Positions 11,812 to 23,000 of a stretch of 64,000 nucleotides of DNA are shown piece by piece (position 1 is the first letter of the stretch; each line of letters begins with the position of its first letter). The notes beneath the pieces were generated by a model, which worked only from the letters and a program-made list of their open reading frames with translations, was not told where the DNA came from and did no database searches. Source of the DNA: Dichetophora obliterata (taxonomy: Eukaryota > Arthropoda > Insecta > Diptera > Sciomyzidae); NCBI GenBank assembly GCA_963920525.1, contig OY986439.1:28096819-28160818 (forward strand), written 5' to 3'. The translations under genes and the position numbers were made by a program.

Positions 11812-13408
11812 CAGTGGTGGTCATGAATTTAGCACACTTAAAAAAGTAAAGTGAATACTTATATTTTCCATTTATTTGTTGTAAATTTTTATTAACTTTT
11901 TTTTTAGTGTATATATTATGTCTTCTTTATTTCTTATATACATTTTTTTATTTCAAAACTTTTTCTTATAGGACTTAAAATCAAATAAAATTTAAAAATA
12001 AGGCTTTCGACTTGGTCATGAATTTAGCACACGAGCGAAAAAATGTCTAGGATGAAAAATATAATCAAAATTGATTGCATAAAACTCAATATTTCGTAGG
12101 AAATCCTTTATTCTTAATTACTGCATCTCATATCCTTGGTAAAATTTTGACCAAAGCCTCACAACGGTACTTTGGAATACTATACCGAATCCTTTGGATG
12201 TCCCTAAACAAATCTGGCAAATTTTTGTATTTGCTGCTCGACATCCCTCCACAGATTCTCAATCGGGTTTAAGTCTGATGATTGCGATGGCCAACTTCCA
12301 AGCAACTCTTAACTATGTGAGCACTGTGCTTTGGATCATTATCCTGCATAAAACGTCATTAAAGTGGCAAATTATCCTCTTGAAACGGTATCATGGCATT
12401 GACAAGTACGTTTTAGTAAGCGTGCTGATCCATTTTTTGGTAAATTTTAACAATCGGACAAACTCCGTGCCAAGAAAACGCCGCCCATACCATAACATTT
12501 CAGCCACCCTGTTTAATCGTCCTTAGCGTGTACTTTGGATTGTGTTGCATGTTTTGAGGACGCCACACATATTGTTTGCTGTCAGATGCGAACCGGCAAA
12601 ACTTTGATTTATCCCTCCAAAGCACATTTTTCCACAAATTCGTTGACTTTTTAAATATTCTTTTGCAAACGCAAGACTGCATTTAATATTTTTTTGCGAC
12701 ACATGTGGTGTTTGTTGGGCTATAAAGCTACGGAAATTGTTTTCATTCAAGCGTCTTCTTATGCCTTTTGAGGATACATTTATGCCATATTTTGATAAAA
12801 TTTCATTTTAAATTTTATTTGAGCTCTTAAAAGGATCACTAAGTGAAGCTCTATAAATCAAATGGCCCTCTCTTGCTATTGTTTTTCGCGCTCTTGGTCG
12901 CTATTTTACATTTTTAATGCTCTAATACTGCTCTACATGTTGTAATGCGTTATGTAATAACTTTCACGAACATCTAAGAAGCAGAGCAATCTCTGAAACT
13001 GTGCTTCCACCATTTTTCATTTGCTAAATCAAATGCCGCTGAGCCTCTGAACATCAGTAGCCTTTCGCCATATCTTTCTGCAATTTTTTGTTAGAACTCA
13101 AATAGAAACTTAATAAATTTAGTATATCTTACTAGTAAAGTTTAATTAACGAAAATAAAATACGATATGGAACAGTAATTCTAACATGTACTAAATTCGT
13201 GTCCAGCATTTAAACCACATTGATTCATACTATTTGAAATATGTCAGAAAATTTAAGAATAACTAAAAAACCAACTAACGGTACATAGAGTCAACTTCAT
13301 AAACAATACTCAACAAAAAATATTTTATTACAATTCTCAAGCTAAGATGTAAAAAATTTCAAATTAGAGTTACTAACACAGAGTGTGCTAAATTCGTGAC
13401 CACCACTG
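11812..13408 (-). mobile_element. Tc1-like transposon with IR/DR ends, inactive
   Basis: The left end starts CAGTGGTGGTCATGAATTTA at 11812 and its complement ends at 13408, followed by TA. A second copy of the tip word (GGTCATGAATTTAGCACAC) lies inside the left end near 12013, and a related complement near 13192. Each inverted end therefore carries two direct repeats, the IR/DR layout known in several Tc1 groups. The transposase remnant is on the minus strand. Confidence 0.85.
12068..13075 (-). pseudogene. Tc1 transposase remnant
   Basis: Minus-strand pieces in at least two frames match a Tc1 DDE transposase in order: GIRRRLNENNFRS; then LWRDKSKFCRFASDSKQYVW (first catalytic Asp; family DESKF reads DKSKF here); VMVWAAFSWHG; MQDNDPKHSAH (second Asp); then the DLNPIENLW region in a shifted frame near 12260; and a C-terminal KNKGFPTKY. 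Many stops and frameshifts make it non-functional. Order and spacing fit a full-length ancestor of about 340 residues. Confidence 0.85.
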
Positions 13409-14126
13409 TATTTAGAGTAGAAGTAATGGCTTTACACATACTAACGAAATATAGATTTTTTCTTTTAATTTTTTTTTGCGTTTGTAATGAAATGATAAAA
13501 GCATTCGTATACGATTTCCAAATTTTTATTATGGTTTTCATTTGTTGATTTAGGTGCAAAACAGTTAAAAATTGTAAAACTTTTGTCTAACTATCATTCA
13601 TGGTTAGAGCAAACGAATTTTACTCAGTAAAGATTTCAACGAATTGCTTGTAACGAAGAGTAAATATTTAATGACAAACAATGAGAAAAATGCTATGACT
13701 GTTACGTTTTATTTGATTTATATAAAGTCATAACTATTAAAAACATTAAGCCTTGTCAGTAACTTTTGCTCTGGGCTTTTTTAGCCTAAGCTCTTCGGCC
13801 CTGGTTCTAACTATGTCATTTCTAATGATCAGTTATTGTCAGTTTAACACTTTGGCATTTTTTCTCGTTTTACAATGACCAAAGTTAAAAAACTTATGTT
13901 TAAAAAAATGACAAAAAGTTATAATTTAAGTGATATTTTAGGCTATAAAATTTTATAGAGCATCAAAAGCACCAGAAATAAGGGACTTCAAATTAATAAC
14001 ACTGTTCAACAAAAACTTTTATCAGTCCTCGCATTGATTTAAATTAATAATCTGATCACAAGACTACGGCTTTGTTATTTTGTTAGTTGTGAAAATAAAG
14101 ATGTATTCCGTGAAGTGGGAAGTAAA

Positions 14127-14760
14127 TACCCAGCAAAAGTGCTTCCAAAAGAAGGTAAAGTGGAAGGGAAAGTCTGGAATTCCATCCCTTCCACTTTCAT
14201 ACCCAGAAGGCATTCTTCTAACATGTGCATGTAATTGGGAGGAATGCTTTCCTTAGCCTTCTTTAGAAGTGCTTCCAGAATTTGTTCAATGGAAGATTTC
14301 TTTGAGCCCTTAAATTATGTTTTTGAGGAGAACTTTAAGAAGTTTTTGTGGTTAGGGGGGCTTAAAAAATTCCACGGAAAATATCCTTTTCTTCCGATTT
14401 TCTTGCGATTTTAGAGTTGGAAATGAGAAGTGTTTGGATTTTGTTAGGGGTTTAAAAAAAAAATTCACGTAAAATATGCCTTTTCCCAATTTTTTCGGCA
14501 TGTTGGTGTTTGAAGTAGGAAGTGGTTGCGTTTTGTTGGAGGTTTGAAAAATCCCACCTAAAATGAAAAAATACATCAAAAAAATAATTAAAATTAAATG
14601 CTATTTGAATGTCTTTGAGAAGTGGTCAATCTTTCAGATGTCTCTTGAAAGCACTTCTTGATAAGGCTTAGAAGAAGCACAGTTGGATCTATAGAATGTC
14701 TTCTGGAAGCAGTGTCCCTAATAATGCATGTCATATTTGTAACAAAAATTTTGCTGGGTA
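14127..14760. mobile_element. Inverted-end element, 634 bp, with internal about 90-bp repeats
   Basis: The tips are TACCCAGCAAAA at 14127 and its complement ending at 14760, with AGTGCTTCC-type words near both ends. The interior 14345-14570 holds about three diverged units spaced by about 93 and 89 bp, each starting near GTTAGGGG or GTTGGAGG. No coding capacity. The tip resembles that of the 49409-50239 element (CTACCCAGTAGGCATT). Confidence 0.55.
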
Positions 14761-15594
14761 GCAGCGAAATTTTTAATTTCACGTTTGTAGTATTAGTTTA
14801 TTGTAGATTTTTAAAAATTTTTTAGTTCTTCATTTATCTGGCAAATTTTAAAGTTTTTAAGTATTTATTCCCTTATCTTTGACATAATTTTACTAAATAA
14901 TTAACAAAATCAACTCTAGCTAATATCTGAGAAGTACAAAATTTTTATATACAATAGATCATATTGATCTCAAAACAAAAAATGACACTATCTTTACACA
15001 TAAAATTCTTCTGTACATGGCTTTGTCAATGAACTCCTCCTAAACGGCTGAACCGATTTTGATGAAATTTGTTGTGTGTGTGCGGCTGGGTCTTTAAATG
15101 GTTTAAATTTAAAGTTTGACCCGGTAGGTGTCGCTGTTGTTGCTGTGGCAGTGTTTAAAGACGTATTTGAGAGTATAACTCAGAAACGAATGGAGAAATT
15201 GTCATCATTTTTTCACTAGACCATAAATTTTTATGCAAACAAAATTAATAAAATACAAAATGAATAAAAATAAAAATTAAAATCTCAAATTTTTATGATT
15301 TTTAGTTTGATTTTTCGAACATATAAAACGTTTTTAAATTTTTACAATACTTACTTTAAATCAATCCTTCATTTATGCATGCCATATGCAAGAACATTAA
15401 TAAAGCAATTTTTAGCTTTTAATATTTTTTCAACAACAAATACTTTTACCAAAAATTTTTGCGAAATAGAGAAAATCGTTAAGTTTTTTTTTTTGGAAAT
15501 TTATAAAAATTAGAAGGGAAACGAAAATGAAACACGATTGGACGAACGATTATTCAAAATTAAAAAAAAATTAATGCAATCCTCTGTCCCAGTT

Positions 15595-15843
15595 TACACT
15601 TGTCAAGAATTGACGGTCAGATCTTGTGTTCGTTGGTGTTCCCAAAAGGGAAGGAAAAAATTGACCGTACCGTCAATTCGTTTTGTGTTTTTTCGTTGTC
15701 CCGTTATTTTTTTTATTCGTTTTGCGCATCAACGGCGTCTTTTCATAACAAAAATTGATCGTCAACTCTTGATATGTATAAACGTGAACTTCAAGTTTAA
15801 AAGGAAGTTCAGGAAAATTGACTGTCAATTCTTGACAAGTGTA
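15595..15843. mobile_element. 249-bp MITE with about 25-bp inverted ends
   Basis: The left end is TACACTTGTCAAGAATTGAC at 15595, and the right end is its complement ending at 15843. The other arm of the fold-back (near 7805) lacks it, giving a natural empty site. The short open frame at 15538-15864 simply crosses it and is not a gene. Confidence 0.8.
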
Positions 15844-16139
15844 GGCCGGAACTTTGTAACATGACTGAGTTATTTACTTTCAAAGCCAGCACTTTCATTT
15901 TTGATTGGTTTTTTTTTATTTCACCAAAAAATAAAATTAGTACTAAAAACGTTTTGTGTGTTTATGGTACGAACGTTTTTGTGGTGTCAATTTCTTGGAA
16001 ATTTTATGCAACTTGCATGTACCTATAGAAAACCAAATTCTTCTAATAAAAGCCATCTAAACCAATAATGTTACTTACCACAAAGATATGCAATTACCTT
16101 CAAGAAGTTATTCAGCACACACCAAGGAAGGATTTAACA

Positions 16140-16410
16140 TTGAAGAAATATAGCTTTGGAAATATAGGTCGCACTATTTCGGAATTCGGTATCCGAACAC
16201 AATTTACACGTGCCGTTAAACTAATAAAATTTTATGGGCATTCGAAAAGCGGGCGTGTCACTTCCCATACAACCTAAATTTGCGATATCGAATAGCTTTG
16301 AAGTTTGGAATTCGGTATTCGACCACAGTTTACACGTGCCGTTTCACTGATAACATTTTATGGGTGTTGGACAAGTGGTCATGGCTTCAACGCGCCGGGT
16401 TTCAACTACT
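16140..16410 (+). mobile_element. Helitron 3' end fragment
   Basis: Two degenerate units contain ATATCGAATAGCTTTG and CGGTATTCGACCAC and end in CAACGCGCCGGGTTTCAACT. They match the last repeats and terminus of the Helitron at 27195-30540 (GCAACGCGCCGGGTTTCAGC). The 5' part is absent. Confidence 0.75.
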
Positions 16411-17045
16411 ATTGTTATAAAAACAAAGTTCATTCAATTTATTATAACTAAAATAAAAGTAAAAATGAACCATTATTCTAGAAAAATTGATTAATTACTT
16501 AATTGCTATACCTCTTTCTTGGAAAAATAAATGGAAGATCTGCGTGCAAACTCAATTATTTTCGCATATAAATCAAGTATTCGACCTATTTATCAATTAC
16601 TTAATTCAAGCAAAATACGTTTGCTTCTTTTAAGAACGTTATCTCTTCTTGATATTCTTTACAGTCCGTCCATTCATTTGTCCGTCCGCGCATTCAGTGA
16701 CACACATACACAATCAACATTTTTAAGTGCCATACAAGAGCTCAAGTTCAGCAGAGATGATTTTTTTTTAAGAAAACATTTAATTGGCAAAAATTCAACG
16801 ACAAAATTCTAACAATCATACAAAATTACAACGAAGCAAATTTGACGAAGATCGCACGTCGCTTGCCTCATGCGTCGCGTGCCAAAAGTTTAAATATAAT
16901 TTAATCCCCGTGAATATTTAATTAATTTGAAATGGGGAACAAGTAATTCTAAACTGTCACTCTGATTTATATTTTTTTATGTGTTTATCTCTCTCTTTCT
17001 TTTTAACTTCTAATTTTGTTATTCTGTTTTGTTGCTATTCCACAG
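16411..17045. other. Region upstream of transporter exon 1
   Basis: Moderate complexity, not obviously repeat. 16980-17045 has a branch-point-like TTCTAAT, a long pyrimidine tract and ends in CCACAG, a good 3' splice site. An untranslated first exon should lie somewhere upstream. A weak initiator-like TTCAGTGA at about 16695 is not enough to call a promoter. Confidence 0.4.
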
Positions 17046-17069
17046 CGCACTAGCATACGCACTCGCAAT

Positions 17070-20000
17070 ATGGGCATCAGCATTACTGCGGACACGACGA
17101 TAAAAACAAAAGACTCTAATGTCAATCCCAAGAAACTGAGTTGGAAGCAACAATTCTGTCGTATCTGGAATGGCATTACCGTGGAACCAATTCTCGCATG
17201 TTACATTATGCCTAGCGTGCTCTCGGGGCTGGCCACACAGAATTTAAATCTGGAGAAGGCGTGTCGCGTTAACATGGACTACGGCGAAGTGGTGTGCGAC
17301 GCATTAACCCGCCGTGATACCGCCAATTATGCACTGTGAGTGAATTGAGAGTTTGTGGTGTACAGGCTAGTGATGAGAACTATTTAAAAAAAATATTGGA
17401 ATTATTTGATAGCTCAAAATCATTCATTCATTCGATTGCTTTTTTTTATTCGATAGTTTCTAATTGATTGAACGAATCGTACAGCAAATTTAACTGAAAA
17501 AGTACGTTTAAGGACACTGCTTGATTTGTGTTAAAATTGAAATTACAATAATATCACACCAGTTAATAACTATTTAGAGGTTTTTTAAGTCAAATGAATG
17601 AATATAAGAATTGATAACAACAACTATTCGATAATTCTTTTTACTAGCTACAGTTCTTATAATTCTAATAAATGAATAATTTATTCGTTAGTAGAAACCG
17701 TACGATGGTTCTTTATACTAGAAACAATTTTTTTAATTCGAACTAATGAATACATTATTCGATAGTTTAAATCATTCAATAGTTTCATGTACTATTTATT
17801 CTTTTTATTTTTAAGTAAATGAGTGAACGAATATTTGAGCGAATTGTTTGATAATTGAAATCATTCCATAGTGCTCATCACTAGGAGTGGAAGGGAGTGT
17901 ATATATCCAGAGACTTAAGTACCACACCATTTCCAATTATCGTTTAGAAAAGATCAATTGATATTTAGAAAAGATAAATTAGAATTCAAAAATTGTATAT
18001 GAACTTTATAAACTATCAATCGGATATTTTATTTGAAATTCAAAATTCAAAAAAATTTTGAAAAAATTAATTTTAACTCAAATTTGATTATTTGAAATAA
18101 AGAAAAAATCAATTGAAAGTCAGAACTCCATTTGAAAGTTAAAATATATCATCCACAATTGAGAAATTTTTTAAGAAAATTTTGAAAAGATTGCGATTTT
18201 GGAAAGAGCAATAAATATTCAAACAGAATCATTTTAAATTCAGAAAAGATCAATGAAATTAAAAAAAGATTTATAAGAACTCTGAAATTGCATATGAAAT
18301 TAAGAAAAGATCAATTGAAAAATGAAAACTTTATTTGATATTCGGAAAAGATCAATTAAAAATCATAATTTCTTTTTTAATATACAACAAAATATTATTG
18401 GAAAGTCAGCCATAACATTTAAAACATAAAAATATGAATTTTAAATAGATAAGTTATAACTCAAACAGGATCGATTTTAATTCATAATATATTAAAAAAA
18501 AAATTTAGAAACGAACAACAATAAATTCATATAAAAGTATTTAATTATTTAATTCCCAAAATATTTTCCATTTTCCTTCAAATAAAAATTGAACACGTTT
18601 AAGAAACTTACTACGAACATTTGACAAAATGAAATACTGTTTTGAATTGAACTATACTAATCTGCATTGTTAAAAAAATTTTATCGAAAAATAAGTTGTT
18701 GCTGTATAAAGGGTTAAAAAGCAGGTGTGAATGTAAAGTGAATTTTAAGTCATTCCGTTTTTTTCAGTAAAGACAACAAAATAATAGTTATTGTTTTGAA
18801 AGAATCGAAACATAGCTGCGATTTTTTCGTAAAAGGTCCAAATATTTTTCCACATAATATTGTTTTTTTAAGACCCTTTTCCTTTATGTCATACGTTGTC
18901 ACAAAATCTTGACCCCCTTCTCATCTCCACGAGGACACTCTACATTCTTATTTTTTAAAAATTTTGGGTTTTTCTTACATACTCTCAATTTGTTATACAA
19001 AACTTATAGTTCAAATTAGGCTTATTAGTGGTCTTCTCTATATGTGACACATTTTGGCACCCCCACTCCATATTATATATACCCTTCCCCCTTGTCAAAA
19101 AATGCCACAAAGTTTTAATTTCCTAATGGCAATGATATTTTAACACCACTGGCCATGGAGTGGTTTGAAATTTTTTTTTCACATAAATTATTTTTTAAGT
19201 TGTAGAACTTTGTAAAAAATATATAAACAAAATTTTGAAAAAATTTATTTTCATTAAAAAAATCATGGTGGTAGCCATGATTTTCGATGATAGAAGCTAT
19301 TTATTAATTTATGTGACAAAATCAACCAGTTTTTGCCAATTAATTATATGTCATATGAAAGAGTGTGGAAAAAGAAAACTTAAACAAAAACTGTACATCA
19401 AAAACAACATTTGGCCTATTTTTTGAGCAAAAATTTAATATTTTAGAGGTCTTTTGAAAACAATATAAGATATTGAATTGGTGAGGTAACGGTAGATCTT
19501 TTCTGTTTTTTTTTTTCCAAAATTATTTAATTAAACTTTAAGGTAAAAATTTTTTTTTGAAAATCGATTGAAAAGTGTCTAAGATATTTGCTTACAAATT
19601 CAAAACTTGAAATTTCGATCGTGTTTTTTTTATTCTGAGGCGATGGCTTTGCTTCAAGGAAATGTGTTGTACTGACAAAATCTACAGTTTTTGAGATATC
19701 ACAATAATTTTGATGTCGTAATAAAGGGAATTTTTTTAAGATACTATTCGTGTAAAATTTACCAAGAAAAAAACTTTTGTATACCGTTTTTTCGCAAACA
19801 ACGACTTTTCATACAAAAATACGTGATACTGACAAAAGCTACATTTTTCAACATATCGCCATGAATTAACGAAAAAATAACGAGAAGTTTTTAAAATTTA
19901 TTAATAGTTTTTAAAGTTTTTAAAATTTCACCACCGCAATATATATTCACACATGTTACATACAAAAATGCTTGTTGTAGGGTATCCGTAAGAGATAGCA

Positions 20001-23000
20001 ATAAATGTCTTGAGTGTTGGTTGTACATCTTAGCAATGCCTAAAAAGCCTTACTACACCAAGTTCTTCCATCTATTTTAGTTTAGATTTTATTTAAGAAA
20101 TTCTCTTTAAACGCTCATATTTCAGGTCAAAGGTCACTAATCGAAAAAAACAAAATTCTGCACGCCCCCGCATTCAGCACTTTCATTCGATTCCTCATTT
20201 ACCATTCTAGACCCTGCTAATCCCGACATCTCAAAAATCCTTACTGAAATAAATATATAAGCAGATTTTTTTCATGTTAATATTTAATGTATTTATTTAT
20301 AAGAGACTTTAAACTTCAAAATTATTTTTGAAGAACTGTTACCAAAGAAAAATTAAAAAAAAAACAATCAAGACATGGCTAAAATATTCGATGTGGAAGT
20401 CACGCTTTCTCATACACATTCAAGCGAGTCCGTGTCTTAAGTCTTTTTGCTATTTTTTCAACATTCTACCAATTTTGTGCATACCTGCAACTCAAGAACT
20501 TTCTTATGATATATCAAATGTTTATGTAGCGTTTGTTGATTTGCTAGAATAAGGGGACCCTTAAGGAATAAATATATAGACTATAACTATAACTATAATT
20601 ATAACAATAACTTTAACTATAAATATAACTATAACTATAACTAAAATTATAACTATAACAATAACTTTAACTAAAATTAAATCAATTACAACTATAACTA
20701 TAACTATACCCATAACTATAACTGTTACTATAACTATAATTATAGCTATAACTATAACTATAATTATAATTATAGTTATATTATAATTATAATTATAACT
20801 ATAACTATAACTATAACTATGACTATGACTATAACTATAACTAAAACTAAAACTATAACTATAACTATGACTATGACTATGACTATAACTATAACTATAA
20901 CTAAAACTATAACTATAACTATAACTATAATTATAACTATAACTATAACTATAACTATAACTATAACTATAACTATAATTATAACTATAACTATAACTAT
21001 AACTATAACTATAACTATAACTATAACTATAACTATAACTATAACTATAACTATAACTATAACTATAACTATAACTATAACTATAACTATAACTATAACT
21101 ATAACTATAACTATAACTATAACTATAACTATAACTATAACTATAACTATAACTATAACTATAACTATAACTATAACTATAACTATAACTATAACTATAA
21201 CTATAACTATAACTATAACTATAACTATAACTATAACTATAACTATAACTATAACTATAACTATAACTATAACTATAACTATAACTATAACTATGACTAT
21301 GACTATAACTATAACTAAAACTAAAACTATAACTATAACTATAACTATGACTATGACTATGACTATAACTATAACTATAACTATAACTAAAACTATAACT
21401 ATAACTATAACTATAACTATAACTATAACTATAATTATAACTATAACTATAACTATAACTATAACTATAACTATAACTATAACTATAACTATAACTATAA
21501 CTATAACTATAACTATAACTATAACTATAACTATAACTATAACTATAACTATAACTATAACTATAACTATAACTATAACTATAACTATAACTATAACTAT
21601 AACTATAACTATAACTATAACTATAACTATAACTATAACTATAACTATAACTATAACTATAACTATAACTATAACTATAACTATAACTATAACTATAACT
21701 ATAATTATAACTATAACTATAACTATAACTATAACTATAACTATAACTATAACTATAACTATAACTATAACTATAACTATAACTATAACTATAACTATAA
21801 CTATAACTATAACTATAACTATAACTATAACTATAACTATAACTATAACTATAACTATAACTATAACTATAACTATAACTATAACTATAACTATAACTAT
21901 AACTATAACTATAACTATAACTATAACTATAACTATAACTATAACTATAACTATAACTATAACTATAACTATAACTATATCTATATCTATATCTATAACT
22001 ATAACTATAACTATAACTATAACTATAACTATAACTATAACTATAACTATAACTATAACTATAACTATAACTATAACTATAACTATAACTATAACTATAA
22101 CTATATCTATATCTATAACTATAACTATAACTATAACTATAACTATAACTATAACTATAACTATAACTATAACTATAACTATAACTATAACTATAACTAT
22201 AACTATAACTATAACTATAACTATAACTATAACTATAACTATAACTATAACTATAACTATAACTATAACTATAACTATAACTATAACTATTACTATAATT
22301 ATAACTATAACTTTAACTATAACTGTAACTATTACTATAACTATAACTATATCTATATCTATAACTTTAACTATAACTATAACTATAACTATGACCTCTA
22401 CTCTGTACTATAACACCGTACAACAAGTATGGGAAAGCATTTTCTCACACGGAGAAACTAGAGGCAAAGGATAGTAGACTTGCGCTCTCATTTTTTTGTA
22501 GAACGTCAGGTTTTTTTAAAAGGATTTTTTATTTGCAAAGGATGACAAAAATATATTAATACAAATGAATGAGAATAATCTCTTTTATCAGAAATACAAA
22601 GTGATTATACATCCATACCAAATATGTAGATTAGTTTGATTGGCTTATGATTTATTTGAAAATTTTTGGAAATAATTTTCAATTTATTTGAAGTTAAAAA
22701 ACTTCCATCTCTTTTATTACCAAACTAAAAAAACTTTGATTTTTTTTTCGTTATATTTTATAAAATAAATTTTTTTTCTTTCATTTGATATCCATTTTAT
22801 CATGTCTCGAGGGTTTTGAGTGTTTAAATAAATTTATTAAGAAATTTCTTTTTTAAATTACTCTTTAAAAATATCCTGACGTTCTAGAGAATAAGTGAGA
22901 ACGCAGTTTTACTAACCTTTATCTGTAGTTTTAAGTTATTAAGTTTATTTCGTGTGTGAAAAGTGCTGTCGTGATCATAACCATATAATACATATTTTTA

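Larger units (their letters stand above)
7563..16098. mobile_element. 8.5-kb fold-back structure with long inverted arms and nested insertions
   Basis: The left arm is 7563-8066 plus 11171-11505. The right arm is 15000-15590 plus 15850-16098, in reverse complement. Matching points include GGTAATTGCATA at the outer tips (7563 and 16098), the block CAAGTTGC/GCAACTTG, the block around GATTAATTGTCCGTCC (right arm variant), and an inner block TGTACAGAAGAATTTTATG against its complement near 15000. The left arm is split by the 8067-11168 element and the right arm by the MITE at 15595-15843. The arms are diverged (roughly 75-85% by eye). The centre holds a Tc1 element and a 0.6-kb element. No transposase for the outer element is visible. 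Confidence 0.7.

Noticed and set aside
15538..15864. 108-codon open frame
   Set aside because: It spans the 249-bp MITE and its flanks, so it has no continuity before the insertion.
16690..16705. Initiator-like TTCAGTGA as transporter promoter
   Set aside because: A partial match only, with no downstream element or usable donor between it and the exon 1 acceptor that I can support.
17016..17069. Upstream in-frame ATG that would lengthen the transporter
   Set aside because: It lies within the pyrimidine tract of a good splice acceptor ending at 17045. The ATG at 17070 is the first in the exon.
20819..22474. 551-codon open frame
   Set aside because: It translates only to Thr-Ile repeats from the hexamer array. 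It has no domain and lies in an intron.
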